Notes: generated by a model not told the origin, from the sequence alone. DNA of 64,000 nt from Myxococcales bacterium (GCA_007120035.1 SKON01000115.1:1-64000); one strand, 5' to 3'. Shown: positions 53,168 through 62,465, counted from the stretch's first letter. Program-made: numbers and translations.

Positions 53168-54750
53168 GGATCGGACTCTCCCAGACGCTCTCGTAGACGG
53201 CGGCTTTGAAACTCCGCGATCGAAGCCTGGCTCCCGCCGGGGAACCGCTGCAGGTACTCCTCGTAGGCCCACAGCGCTGCCCTGTTGTCGCCTCGCTCTC
53301 GTTCCGCTCGTCCGATCCCGATCAGGGCCTCCCCGCTGGTCGGCGACCGCCGAAGAACGGAGTGAAACCGGTCGATCGCCGCGTCGATCTCGTTGCTGGC
53401 GAGGAGGGCCCACCCCAGCCCGATCTCGGCTTCCACGTGGGTCGGGTCCTCGGCCAGCACTCGCTCGAAGCGCCGCCGGGCCCCGGCTCCGTCATTGCGA
53501 TCCAGGGCTCTCCGTCCCGCGACGAGGAGCTCCGACACGGAGGGCTGGGCCTCTCGTCGGGCCTGCTCTTCGGCAGCCTCCCGGGCCAGCCCCACGACCT
53601 CCTGGGCTTCTACCAGGGCCTCCTCCACCAGAGGCCCCACGGCCTCCCGTACCGCCTGGGCGCGAGCCTGGTCGACCAGGGCAACCACCTCGTCGATCCC
53701 GTGGACCTCGTCGCCCCCCGCCACCTCGGTGGGGTCGGCGACGGGGCGATCCACGGGGTCGGTCACCCCACGGAGCACCTCTTCCAACGCCTCCTGTTGC
53801 CAGATCCCTATCCCCAGGGCCACCGCCAGGCACCCCACTACGACCCAGGGCCATTTGGATCGCTTCGGCCTCCCCACGGTCGCTGTCGATGGCTCCTCGG
53901 GCAGGTCCAGCTCCCCGAGGCTCCAGTTGTCTTCCTCTTCGATCTCCAACCCTGTCCCCGGCTCGGGCTCCGACACCTCCCCAGGGACCAGCTCCGGGTC
54001 CAGAGGCGGTGACGACGCCGGCGCGACCGGTGAGGTCCCGGCCGACGGGTGTGGTCGTGGCGATTGTGGTGGTTGTGGCGGCTTCGGCGCCGGCTTCGGC
54101 GCGACCGGCGCCGGCGTTGGCGCGGGTCGCCGAGACGGTCCCGGGACGGGTGACGGCCCAGAGGTCTCCCTGCGAACCGCCGGCTGTACCGTCGTCGGGA
54201 TCTCCTCCGGATCGGACTGTCGGGGCCCCAGACCCGGCGATGTCTGGGTCCGACGAGCTTCTTCCCGGGGCAGCGGCCCCGATCGCGCTCCAGGCAACCC
54301 CGGTGACGTGGGCTGCTTCACCCTCCCCGGTCGCTGCGCCGCCACCTCCTGGGTCTTGCGCCGCAGCGGCGGCGTCACAGACCGCGCCTCCTCCGGCGTC
54401 TGACTCCGCTTGCCCGTCAACCGAGCGATGGAGTCGACGACCTGAAAGATCGGTGTAAACTCCCCGATCTCCGCAAGATGAATCCACTTCTCACCGGTGC
54501 GCGAGATCTCATCTTCGCCCCCGAGGCTGCCTTCCATGATCCAACGATGGAGAGTATCGAACCCGGTGAAATAGAGCACATCCCCCGTGGCGGACTGTCG
54601 GACCATCCACCGCCGCTGACTCTCATCGAGCCCGTGGGGATCCATCCGGAACAGGTGGCCGCACTGGCTACACTTCAGGGTCACCCCGCCCCGCATGCGG
54701 CGAGCGTCAAATTCGTATAAGGTGTCACACTGCGGGCACGAGACGTCCAT
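53164..54750 (-). CDS. Zinc-ribbon/GYF_2-like/TPR membrane protein
   Basis: A 528-residue protein. It opens with a MJ0042-type zinc ribbon (MDVSCPQCDTLYEFDARRM, CSQCGHLFRM). A domain of about 65 residues (RRWMVRQSATGDVLYFTGFDTLHRWIMEGSLGGEDEISRTGEKWIHLAEIGEF) resembles the GYF_2/DUF4339 fold. A Pro/Arg-rich linker, one membrane span (WPWVVVGCLAVALGIGIW) and C-terminal TPRs (ALDRNDGAGARRRFERVLAEDPTHVEAEIGLGWALL) follow. The layout suggests a cytoplasmic sensor or scaffold tied to an external TPR platform. It is a paralogue of the next gene upstream and coupled to thpR. Confidence 0.78.
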   Translation of the reverse strand: MDVSCPQCDTLYEFDARRMRGGVTLKCSQCGHLFRMDPHGLDESQRRWMVRQSATGDVLYFTGFDTLHRWIMEGSLGGEDEISRTGEKWIHLAEIGEFTPIFQVVDSIARLTGKRSQTPEEARSVTPPLRRKTQEVAAQRPGRVKQPTSPGLPGARSGPLPREEARRTQTSPGLGPRQSDPEEIPTTVQPAVRRETSGPSPVPGPSRRPAPTPAPVAPKPAPKPPQPPQSPRPHPSAGTSPVAPASSPPLDPELVPGEVSEPEPGTGLEIEEEDNWSLGELDLPEEPSTATVGRPKRSKWPWVVVGCLAVALGIGIWQQEALEEVLRGVTDPVDRPVADPTEVAGGDEVHGIDEVVALVDQARAQAVREAVGPLVEEALVEAQEVVGLAREAAEEQARREAQPSVSELLVAGRRALDRNDGAGARRRFERVLAEDPTHVEAEIGLGWALLASNEIDAAIDRFHSVLRRSPTSGEALIGIGRAERERGDNRAALWAYEEYLQRFPGGSQASIAEFQSRRLRERLGESDP

Positions 54751-54792
54751 CTGTTACCGCCTACGCCGTGGTCGGTCGTTGATCGGCTTGCC

Positions 54793-56664
54793 TCAGTCCG
54801 CTTCTTCCGCAGCCGCTTCTTCGTCAGACGCGTCTTCCTCCGACGCTTCTTCCGCGGCCGCTTCGTCGGGATCGTCTTCCAGGGGAAGCCCCTCTCGAAG
54901 ACGCCGGGCCCTCTCACGCATGGCCTCCGCCTCTTCGTGCTCTTCGAAGGTTTCGTGCAGGTCGGCGAGCATGGTGTATGCCTGGATTCGGTTGGGATCC
55001 AATTGGATCACTCGCTCCAACTGGGACATCGCTCGGGGCAGCCGATTCGCTTCGATCTCGGCCTCCGCTTCACTCAGCAACCGGTCCACGCGCTCCCGAA
55101 TCTCCTCGGCGGTCTCCGGATCCTCTTCGGGCCGCTCCTCCTCCACTTCTTCTTGGACCTCGGGCACCACCACCTGGGTCGTCGGTTGGACCTGCTCTTC
55201 TTCTCCGAAGAGATCCACGATCCCACCCAGGTGCAGAGCCAGGCCAAAGGCGACCACGACCAGCACCAGCAAGAGAAGCCACAAGAAGAAGTTCAGGATT
55301 CGCTGGGACTTCCCCCGACTCGGTGGGCCGACCGCCGCGTTGGGATCGATCAGCTGCCTCGGCTGATTTGGTCCCGGGCCGGCGACCGCCTGGTTCGCCG
55401 TCGTAAAGGGGGAACGGGCTGGCGCGGGGCCGCCGGGAAATCCCTGTCCCACTCCCGGCTGCGGCCCACTTCCCACAGGTCCTGGCCCCCCCGGTCCCGG
55501 ACCCGGGCGGGGTTGGGGCCCCGAAGATCCAGGGCCCACCTCCGGCTGCGGTCCCGTCGCCGACACGTGCTCCGGGATCGCCGCCTGCGGTCCCGACGCG
55601 ATCGTCTGGCTGGGACCGGACCGTCGAAGCTGGTCGACCTGCACCTGAGGGAACTCTTCCAAACCAAAGAACGTCATCCCATCGACGGAGAGCCGATACC
55701 CTTCCAGACTGTCTTTGGGCTCCAGATGATTTCTCAACCCCTGCATGTCCTGGAAGTTGTACACGATCCCGAAGGGGGTCTGCAGGTGCCACGGCCCCTG
55801 GTGATTCGGATCCGCTCCGGAGGCACCGGCCGGTACCGGCGTCGAACCAAACCCGGTGGCTCGAGGTGGCGGAGTCCCCGCCGGGCTCCCGGGGCTCGAC
55901 TCCAACCGGTCAACAGGTGGCGTGGTGGGGAACCGTGTCGCCGGCCCCGACGATGATGACTGAGGGGGTTCGATGACCTGAGGGACTGGCTGCGTCGGTG
56001 GCGACAGAGGCCCGCCCGATGAGGACCGCTGCTCTTGGCCCGGTGGCGGCGTGGGACCATCGGGCGCCGAGATCCTCTGCTGGAATGAGGGCGACCCCGA
56101 CGGCGGCTCCCCGATCTCCAGCGGTGGCGCGATCTGGGTCGCCAGCTCTTCCTCTTCTTCGATCGGCGCCCCCCTTGCTTGATCCCTGAGCCCCTCCAGG
56201 CTGGCGTTCACCAGATCCGAAGTCAACTCCTGGGTCATCAATTCGTCTTCGCTGCTGGTGGCGTTGGCCGCCGCCGCCTCCTTTGCCGCGGCGGTCTGCC
56301 CCAACATGGCTCGCCGAAACTCCTCGTCCATCAACGGGTTGGACATCTCCACGGTCTTATCCCCCTCGGGCATATTCCCGAGCAGACTGTTGAAGTCCGG
56401 TACGTTGTCACCGGACATCACCTCCGTGCGCCCTCCCTCGTCGGTGTTGGCCTCGGCGCTCTTCATGCTATTCAGGAGATTCTTCAGGTTCGGCTTCTGC
56501 GCGATCGACGTCCGGTCCGTGTCACCTGCCCCTTCATCAGGGGCCGGCGGGTACACGACGAAGGCGTGCGCGCACGAGGGGCATCGAATCTTTCCCCCCG
56601 ATGGTGGTATGTTTGCGTCATTGACCCGATACCGCGCCGCGCAGCTTGGACACTGGACAATCAT
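54793..56664 (-). CDS. Zinc-ribbon/GYF_2-like/TPR membrane protein, paralogue
   Basis: A 623-residue protein with the same plan as its neighbour. A zinc ribbon (MIVQCPSCAARYRVNDANI, CPSCAHAFVV) is followed by an acidic linker, a GYF_2-like segment (WHLQTPFGIVYNFQDMQGLRNHLEPKDSLEGYRLSVDGMTFFGLEEF), a long Pro/Gly-rich stretch, one membrane span (FFLWLLLLVLVVVAFGLALHL) and a TPR end. An Ala/Glu/Asp tail closes it. The ATG at 56664 directly begins the ribbon motif, and the 20-codon upstream extension looks non-coding. The function is unknown. Tandem duplication followed by divergence is inferred. Confidence 0.75.
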   Translation of the reverse strand: MIVQCPSCAARYRVNDANIPPSGGKIRCPSCAHAFVVYPPAPDEGAGDTDRTSIAQKPNLKNLLNSMKSAEANTDEGGRTEVMSGDNVPDFNSLLGNMPEGDKTVEMSNPLMDEEFRRAMLGQTAAAKEAAAANATSSEDELMTQELTSDLVNASLEGLRDQARGAPIEEEEELATQIAPPLEIGEPPSGSPSFQQRISAPDGPTPPPGQEQRSSSGGPLSPPTQPVPQVIEPPQSSSSGPATRFPTTPPVDRLESSPGSPAGTPPPRATGFGSTPVPAGASGADPNHQGPWHLQTPFGIVYNFQDMQGLRNHLEPKDSLEGYRLSVDGMTFFGLEEFPQVQVDQLRRSGPSQTIASGPQAAIPEHVSATGPQPEVGPGSSGPQPRPGPGPGGPGPVGSGPQPGVGQGFPGGPAPARSPFTTANQAVAGPGPNQPRQLIDPNAAVGPPSRGKSQRILNFFLWLLLLVLVVVAFGLALHLGGIVDLFGEEEQVQPTTQVVVPEVQEEVEEERPEEDPETAEEIRERVDRLLSEAEAEIEANRLPRAMSQLERVIQLDPNRIQAYTMLADLHETFEEHEEAEAMRERARRLREGLPLEDDPDEAAAEEASEEDASDEEAAAEEAD

Positions 56665-56725
56665 GCCGAGGTTTGCTCCGAATAGAACCGTTCGGGGTGC
56701 CTGAGAAACGCGTGAGACCCTCAAA

Positions 56726-56742
56726 CGATGATGGCATCATCG
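56726..56742. promoter_or_regulatory. 17-bp palindrome upstream of the zinc-ribbon genes
   Basis: CGATGATG (56726-56733) and CATCATCG (56735-56742) are perfect inverted repeats around one G, about 62 bases upstream of the zinc-ribbon gene start. The remainder of the 269-bp gap holds the atpE terminator and no further gene that I can see. Confidence 0.4.
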
Positions 56743-56880
56743 CACTCGTTGCTTCACACCATATCGTGGCACCCGGGACTCACCGGTGGTTGCATTAAAA
56801 CACACCCGGTTAAGGGGTGCAAGACTTCCCCCGGCTCCCGGACGCGGTTCTCAACGATCGGCGGCGCAGGAGGGTCGGCA

Positions 56881-56910
56881 CAAAAAAACCCGGCGCTCAT
56901 CGCGCCGGGT
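56881..56910 (-). terminator. Rho-independent terminator of the atp genes
   Basis: Read leftward, ACCCGGCGC (56910-56902), loop GATGA and GCGCCGGGT (56896-56888) form a 9-bp stem followed by a run of T residues (A7 on the plus strand at 56882-56888). It lies 23 bases after the atpE stop. Confidence 0.92.
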
Positions 56911-56933
56911 CTCTCGCATCTTGCGAGGTCTTT

Positions 56934-57314
56934 TTACATCGCCTCGATCAGCGCCAGGAGCTCGGCCTGGCTACCGGGCAACTCGATAGCCAGCACCATC
57001 AGGATCGCGATCACGAAGGCGTAAATCGCCAGGGCCTCGATCAGGGCCAGGGCGATGATGAAGGGGGTGAAGATCTTCCCCGCCGCCGCCGGGTTCCGGG
57101 CGATTCCTTCCAGAGCCGCACCACCGGCTCGTCCCATGCCGAGCGCGCAACCGAAGGCCGCGATGCCAATCCCGAGGCCCGCCGCCAACGCCATCCCCGA
57201 GAAGGAGGTGAAGGCGTTCATCGACGCGCCGCCGTCCTGAGCAAATGCCACGGTGCTCCACAGAGCGACCAGAGTGAAAGTTCCAAAGAAAACCAGGGTT
57301 TGCTTGTTCCGCAT
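56934..57314 (-). CDS. atpE: ATP synthase F0 subunit c
   Basis: A 126-residue subunit c, longer than usual because of an N-terminal leader (MRNKQTLVFFGTFTLVALWSTVAFAQ) that looks like a cleavable signal. The two-helix hairpin follows: MALAAGLGIGIAAFGCALGMGRAGGAALEGIARNP, then FTPFIIALALIEALAIYAFVIAILMVL. The ion-binding Glu is in LIEALAIY. The Na+-type Gln in helix 1 and the Ser/Thr after the Glu are missing, so proton coupling is expected. The ATG at 57314 has AGGAGG about ten bases upstream. The terminator lies 23 bases downstream. Confidence 0.95.
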   Translation of the reverse strand: MRNKQTLVFFGTFTLVALWSTVAFAQDGGASMNAFTSFSGMALAAGLGIGIAAFGCALGMGRAGGAALEGIARNPAAAGKIFTPFIIALALIEALAIYAFVIAILMVLAIELPGSQAELLALIEAM

Positions 57315-57418
57315 GAGACTACTTCCTCCTTGCTTGAGCACTCATTCTGTCACCAATGACATCGAGCGCTATGGGTTCGGGAAATTCCCGTAGACTACGG
57401 GGTTCGGGGTGAGACTCC

Positions 57419-58207
57419 TCAATGATCGTCGTGATGAATCGCCAGGGCGATGTAGATCGTCGACAACATACAGAACACCACGGCCTGGATGATGCTCACC
57501 AGTAGTCCCATGAAGAGGAACGGCACGGGGAGCAAGAACGGCACGTTGATGATATCTGCCGCGATATCGCCGAATATCTCGAGCATGATGTGGTCCCCGG
57601 TCATGTTCCCTGCCAGGCGAACCGACAGGCTCACGGGGCGGAAGGCATGACTGACCAACTCGATGGCGAGGAACAGGGGCGCCAAGAGCGCGACCGGTCC
57701 GAAGAAATGCTTGATATACCCAAAGCCCATCGCCTTGAAGCCGCCGACGTTATACACGACGAAGACCACCAGAGCGCAGGCAAAGCTGGTGTTCAGATTC
57801 GAGGTGGGTGGGTAGAGCCCCACCACCAGGCCCATGATGTTGCCGATGAAGATGAAGACCGCCAGGGCCCCGATCAACGGAAAGTACCGCCGAGCAGCCT
57901 TCTCTCCCAGGAGATCGGTCATCATGTTGAGGACGGCGTCGCAGATCAACTCCATGAAGTTCGTGATCGTCAACTGCCCTTCCGGGACCAGAGCCTTCTC
58001 GGGATCTTTGAACCTCCTCCAGGCGATCATCGCCATCACGCCGATGATCCCCACCAGCACGAAGGTAAAGACCACGTGCGTGACTCCGACACTGGCCGTG
58101 GGATTCAGCAAGGGGTCGCCGAAGAGGTCGTTCCACCCTTTCACACCCTCCGGGGTCTCGCGGTTGGCGAAATCCGGGAAGAGATCGATGAACGTATAGT
58201 CAGCCAT
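57419..58207 (-). CDS. atpB: ATP synthase F0 subunit a
   Basis: A 262-residue membrane protein forming the proton half-channels. The essential arginine is in the fifth span (HAFRPVSLSVRLAGNMTGDHI), and the loop GNIMGLVVGLYPPTSNLNTSFA and the C-terminal span SIIQAVVFCMLSTIYIALA are typical. It lies between the AtpI-like gene (three-base gap) and atpE. The other ATP synthase genes (b, delta, alpha, gamma, beta, epsilon) are not in the window. Confidence 0.96.
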   Translation of the reverse strand: MADYTFIDLFPDFANRETPEGVKGWNDLFGDPLLNPTASVGVTHVVFTFVLVGIIGVMAMIAWRRFKDPEKALVPEGQLTITNFMELICDAVLNMMTDLLGEKAARRYFPLIGALAVFIFIGNIMGLVVGLYPPTSNLNTSFACALVVFVVYNVGGFKAMGFGYIKHFFGPVALLAPLFLAIELVSHAFRPVSLSVRLAGNMTGDHIMLEIFGDIAADIINVPFLLPVPFLFMGLLVSIIQAVVFCMLSTIYIALAIHHDDH

Positions 58208-58210
58208 GAA

Positions 58211-58624
58211 CTACGAACTCTCGTTATGGTCGACATCGTCTTCAGGGTCTACCGAGGGCCCTGACACAAGGGCCTGCCAGGCCAACGCCGGCAGGATCAT
58301 CTTAAAACCGAGAACGAACCCGATGGGGTTGGCCTTCAAAACCGCCAGGCTGAACCACACCGCGACGAGGAGACCGATCATCTTCACCATCAGAAGTCCG
58401 CCCCATCCCGCGCTCCGCGACGATCCGTCCAGGATCCCGCGGAAGATTCGCTCGATGGTGAAGGCCGTGACCCGCAGACTCACGGCACCCACCAGGGCGC
58501 CCAGGGCCAACGAGGCGGCGAACTGAACTCCCAGGAACCATATCAGGCTCAAGGCCGTCAGGGCTCCCAGTCCCAGCATCCGCCAGAACAGACCGTTCAC
58601 GAATCTTCGGTCCAGGGTGGCCAT
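58211..58624 (-). CDS. AtpI-like ATP synthase assembly protein
   Basis: A 137-residue protein with four hydrophobic segments (MLGLGALTALSLIWFLGVQ, ASLALGALVGAVSLRVTAF, LMVKMIGLLVAVWFSLAVLK, FVLGFKMILPALAWQAL) and an acidic tail. Length, topology and position directly ahead of atpB match AtpI/Unc1, which helps build the c-ring. Sequence alone would not settle it. A candidate promoter lies 118 bases upstream, after gyrA. Confidence 0.72.
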   Translation of the reverse strand: MATLDRRFVNGLFWRMLGLGALTALSLIWFLGVQFAASLALGALVGAVSLRVTAFTIERIFRGILDGSSRSAGWGGLLMVKMIGLLVAVWFSLAVLKANPIGFVLGFKMILPALAWQALVSGPSVDPEDDVDHNESS

Positions 58625-58741
58625 GCTTGTTCACCGTCCTTCAAACACCGAACCAACCCCTCCTGACGGAGGAGGCCGGGGGGCCGCAGATACCGAGAAA
58701 ATGAGGGCCTCTCATTCCTCTCGACCTCCACGGGCGCCCCG

Positions 58742-58770
58742 ACTTAACACACCGCCAAAAGAGGCGTCAA
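58742..58770 (-). promoter_or_regulatory. Candidate promoter of atpI-atpB-atpE
   Basis: TTGACG (58770-58765), a 17-base spacer and TTAAGT (58747-58742) read leftward from just after the gyrA stop toward the AtpI-like gene. The -35 matches the recA promoter exactly and the -10 is poor. Confidence 0.35.
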
Positions 58771-58780
58771 CCGGTTTGGT

Positions 58781-61294
58781 TCACTCTTCTTCACCGGTCT
58801 CTTCACCGGTCTCTTCCCCCGCCTCCGGCGCCTCTCCCTCCTCGAACTCTTCGTCGTCCTCCTCGGGCTGCAGAGCCGCCAGGGAGACCACCTTCTCGTC
58901 GTCGGCCAGGCTCATGATCCGGACCCCCTGGGTGTTTCGACCGTAGGTCGAGATCTGCACCACGAGAGTTCGAAGGATCTGCCCCTGATCGGAGACCAGC
59001 AAGAGCTCGTTCTCATCGTCGACCACCCGGACCCCCACCAGGGGCCCATTGCGGTCATTCGTCTTAATCGTAAGCACCCCTTTGCCCCCTCGCCCCTGGG
59101 TCGGGTACTCGTCGATCAACGTCCGCTTGCCGTAGCCTCGCTCGGTGACGGTCAAGATCGTCGACGTCTCATCGCCGGCGCTGATCACGTCCATCCCCAC
59201 CAGGAGATCTCCCTCGCGGAACCGCATCCCGTAGACTCCGGCGGCGGTCCGACCCATGGGGCGGACATCGGACTCGTGGAAACAGATCGCCTGGCCGTCG
59301 CTGCTGGCCAGGAAGATCCGGTCGTCGCCGTTGGTGGCCCGGACGCTGACCAGCTCGTCGTCGTCGGACTTGAACCCCAGGGCGATGATCCCGCTGGAGT
59401 GCACGTTGGAGTAGTCCATCAACGCCGACTTCTTGATCACCCCCTGACGAGTGGCGGTGACGATGTACTTGCCCTCTTCGAACTCCTCGAAGGGCAAGAT
59501 CGCCTTGATGGTCTCCTCCTGCTCGATGGGCAGGAGGTTGATCACCGCCTTGCCCCGGGTGGTCCTGCTCCCCTGTGGCAATTCGTGGACCATCAGCTTG
59601 TACACCTTCCCCACAGAGGTGAAGATCAGGAGGTTGGTGTGGGTGGAGGCCACAAACATATCGGTGACGAAGTCTTCGTCTTTGGTCCCCATCCCTCGCT
59701 TGCCTTTCCCACCGCGATGCTGGGCCCTGTACTCCGACAGAGGGGTGCGCTTGACGTAGCCGTGGTGACTGAGGGTCACCACCATGTCTTCCTCGGCGAT
59801 CAGGTCCAGCTTGGAGAGCTCCGTGACGTCATGGAGGATCTCGGTTCGCCGGCCATCGTCGTAGGCCTCTCGTACCTCTTCGAGCTCTTCGATGATGACG
59901 GCCATCAGCTTTTGCTCGTCGGCCAGGATCCCTCGCAGCCGCTCGATCTCGGCCCGCACCTCGGCCAACTCGGCCAGGATCTTCTCCCGCTCCAGGCCGG
60001 TGAGCTTCTGCAACCGCATATCCAGGATCGCCTGGGACTGCACCTCGCTGAGGTCGAACCTTGCCATCAGCCCCTCCCGGGCCGCCGCCGGCGACTCGCT
60101 GGCCCGGATCAGGGCGATCACCTCGTCGAGGTGATCCAGGGCGATCTTGAGACCTTCCAAGATATGGGCCCGCTCTTCGGCCTTGCGCAGCTCGTAGATC
60201 GTCCGCCGGGTGACCACGTCCCGCCGGAAGTCCACGAAGTGGTTCAGGACCTCTTTCAGCCCCATCACCCGGGGCTGTCCGTGGACGATGGCCAGCATAT
60301 TGATCCCGAAGGAGCTCTGCATAGCGGTCATCTTGTACAGGTTGTTCAGCACCACCTCGGGGATCACGTCCCGCCGCAGCTCGATCACCACCCGCATCCC
60401 GTCCCGATCGGACTCATCGCGCAGATCCGTGATCCCGTCGATCTTCTTATCCCGCACCAGGTGGGCGATCTTCTCGATCAGGCGAGCCTTGTTCACCTGG
60501 AAGGGAAGCTCCGTGACGATGATCGAGGACTTGCCTCGCTTCTCGTCCTCCTCGATCTCGGCCCGGGCACGCATCTTGATCACCCCTCGTCCCTCAGCGT
60601 AGGCGCTGCGGAGGCCTTCGGCTCCGTAGGTGATCCCCGCCGTCGGGAAGTCTGGCCCCGGGATATACTGCATCAACCCGTCGAGATCGATCTCGGGATC
60701 CTCGATCAACGCCAACACCCCGTCGATCACCTCCCCCAGGTTATGGGGGGGGATGTTGGTGCTCATCCCCACGGCGATCCCCGACGACCCGTTCACCAGG
60801 AGGTTCGGGATCCGGGTCGGCAGCACCGACGGCTCCTCCATGGTGTCGTCGTAGTTGGGCACCCAGTCGACGGTCTCCTTGTCAATGTCGCTCAACAGTT
60901 CCTGGGCCACCTTGGCCATCCGGACCTCGGTGTACCGCATGGCCGCCGCCGGATCGCCGTCGATGCTCCCGAAGTTGCCCTGGCCGTCCACCAGGGGCAC
61001 CCGCATGTTGAAGTCCTGGGCCAACCGCACCAGGGCGTCGTACACCGACTGATCCCCGTGGGGGTGGTACTTACCGATCACATCGCCCACGACCCGGGCC
61101 GACTTCTTGTAGGCCGAGTTCCACCGGTTGCCCAACTCCTGCTGCGCGAAGAGAACTCGTCGATGCACCGGCTTTAGGCCGTCTCTGACGTCGGGCAACG
61201 CCCGGCCGATGATCACGCTCATCGCGTAGTCCATGTAGGACTGCCGGATCTCTTCCTCGATATTTACAGGAATGATGCTTACCGTATCGGTCAT
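58781..61294 (-). CDS. gyrA: DNA gyrase subunit A
   Basis: An 837-residue topoisomerase subunit. The start block [28 protein letters not shown], the catalytic Tyr121 (AMRYTEVRM) and the C-terminal beta-pinwheel with GyrA box [10 protein letters not shown] (consensus QRRGGKG) identify GyrA rather than ParC. In the quinolone-contact segment ([14 protein letters not shown]) the position matching E. coli Ser83 is Gln82, while Asp81 and Asp86 are kept. The protein ends in an acidic tail with repeated TGEE units encoded by short direct repeats. It is divergent from the sigma factor gene across a 475-bp region. Confidence 0.97.
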   Translation of the reverse strand: MTDTVSIIPVNIEEEIRQSYMDYAMSVIIGRALPDVRDGLKPVHRRVLFAQQELGNRWNSAYKKSARVVGDVIGKYHPHGDQSVYDALVRLAQDFNMRVPLVDGQGNFGSIDGDPAAAMRYTEVRMAKVAQELLSDIDKETVDWVPNYDDTMEEPSVLPTRIPNLLVNGSSGIAVGMSTNIPPHNLGEVIDGVLALIEDPEIDLDGLMQYIPGPDFPTAGITYGAEGLRSAYAEGRGVIKMRARAEIEEDEKRGKSSIIVTELPFQVNKARLIEKIAHLVRDKKIDGITDLRDESDRDGMRVVIELRRDVIPEVVLNNLYKMTAMQSSFGINMLAIVHGQPRVMGLKEVLNHFVDFRRDVVTRRTIYELRKAEERAHILEGLKIALDHLDEVIALIRASESPAAAREGLMARFDLSEVQSQAILDMRLQKLTGLEREKILAELAEVRAEIERLRGILADEQKLMAVIIEELEEVREAYDDGRRTEILHDVTELSKLDLIAEEDMVVTLSHHGYVKRTPLSEYRAQHRGGKGKRGMGTKDEDFVTDMFVASTHTNLLIFTSVGKVYKLMVHELPQGSRTTRGKAVINLLPIEQEETIKAILPFEEFEEGKYIVTATRQGVIKKSALMDYSNVHSSGIIALGFKSDDDELVSVRATNGDDRIFLASSDGQAICFHESDVRPMGRTAAGVYGMRFREGDLLVGMDVISAGDETSTILTVTERGYGKRTLIDEYPTQGRGGKGVLTIKTNDRNGPLVGVRVVDDENELLLVSDQGQILRTLVVQISTYGRNTQGVRIMSLADDEKVVSLAALQPEEDDEEFEEGEAPEAGEETGEETGEEE

Positions 61295-61332
61295 TGCGCT
61301 GCCTTACGCCATCGGTTGTGGGTTGTCCCGTC

Positions 61333-61349
61333 GCCCCCCGAAGGGGGGC
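61333..61349 (-). promoter_or_regulatory. G/C hairpin in the gyrA leader region
   Basis: A perfect 7-bp stem, one G plus six C (61333-61339) with six G plus one C (61343-61349), around a 3-base loop, 39 bases upstream of the gyrA start. It lacks a T-tract, so termination is unlikely; a leader-structure role is possible. Confidence 0.35.
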
Positions 61350-61509
61350 CGGAAAATCGACGCCAGAACCTACCAAGGCCCCTGGATTCTCACAAGCCTC
61401 CCGTCTCCGCAGGGGTGTGGTTCCGAAACGTAGGGGACATCGGAACGTCGGGGAAGGCCGACGCCCGAATAGGTGCTCTCTTTCACGGGATGATCGGGTG
61501 CTTTCGGGT

Positions 61510-61576
61510 GTGTGGGGGGAGGCTTCGTTAGGCGCCGTGCTGTTTCCGTGGCGCCCCCCACCGAAGCCCCCCACAC
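61510..61576. repeat. Long imperfect inverted repeat in the gyrA-sigma intergenic region
   Basis: The left arm GTGTGGGGGGAGGCTTCG (61510-61527) pairs with the right arm CGAAGCCCCCCACAC (61562-61576), with a 3-base bulge. Inside, GGCGCC at 61531-61536 faces GGCGCC at 61550-61555. The result is a long stem-loop of about 20 pairs. No T-tract or open frame goes with it. The rest of the 475-bp gap (61295-61769) shows no gene I can support. Confidence 0.6.
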
Positions 61577-61769
61577 CGCACACCTCGACCCCGACCTATC
61601 GGTGAATAGCTTCTGCCCCGTCGTCGGGTGGCCGACCCTTTCTCGACGGAGCAGAGCGTTTCTTCGGTGGCTGCTTCCAAAGAATTTGAAACTTTCTGGC
61701 CCGCCCTTACGTCTGAACCTGTGAAGAGGTTGGACCGCTTTCGGACCACCGAAGCCATCAGGAGAAGTC

Positions 61770-62465
61770 ATGCTCAAGCCCAACGAACATAATCGCTCCG
61801 AAGACCCCCAAGTGGCGGGCTTCGAAGAGACGGCTCTGCCCTATCTCGACGAGCTCTACGCCACGGGCCTTCGATACACCAAAAACGAAAAAGACGCCGA
61901 GGATCTCGTCCAGGAGACCTACATCAAGGCCTACACCAACTGGCATCGGTTCGAGCAGGGAACCAACTGCCGGGCCTGGCTCTTTACGATCCTCACCAAC
62001 ACCTTCATCAACAAGTATCGGCGCAAGAAGAAAGAGCGGGAGATCTTGCACCCCGATAATATGCGGCCCATCGAGGAGAACTTCTTCAGCCGGGATCGCA
62101 CCGAGTTCTATCACAGCCCCGAACAAGAGACCCTCTCCAAGAGCTTCAGCCCCGAGATCCAACGGGCCCTCAGTTCCCTGTCGGAGGAGTTCCGGATGGT
62201 CGTGGTCCTGGCGGACCTCAACGACTTCTCCTACAAGGAGATCGCCCACATCCTGGACTGTCCCGTAGGCACCGTGATGAGCCGTCTCTTTCGAGGTCGG
62301 AAGATGATGCGGGAGATGCTGGTGGAGACCGCCTTCGACCGGGGCATCATCCGGGAGATGGAGCCCTTCCTCCACGAAGAGTCCAACCGGACCCGCCGGT
62401 CCGTCCGAGAGGAGAAGTTCGACGCCCTCCAACAGGACGAAGACGACCTGGAGGCCGCCTCCTGA
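61770..62465 (+). CDS. ECF-type RNA polymerase sigma factor
   Basis: A 231-residue sigma70-family protein. Region 2 is [52 protein letters not shown]. Region 4 is [47 protein letters not shown]. The linker and a C-terminal extension of about 45 mostly charged residues make it longer than typical ECF factors. AGGAGAAG precedes the ATG. A TTGAAA at 61686-61691 may be a -35. No anti-sigma factor gene follows; the next gene is a receiver/HD-GYP regulator 75 bases on, so control may be transcriptional or through that protein. Confidence 0.92.
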   Translation: MLKPNEHNRSEDPQVAGFEETALPYLDELYATGLRYTKNEKDAEDLVQETYIKAYTNWHRFEQGTNCRAWLFTILTNTFINKYRRKKKEREILHPDNMRPIEENFFSRDRTEFYHSPEQETLSKSFSPEIQRALSSLSEEFRMVVVLADLNDFSYKEIAHILDCPVGTVMSRLFRGRKMMREMLVETAFDRGIIREMEPFLHEESNRTRRSVREEKFDALQQDEDDLEAAS

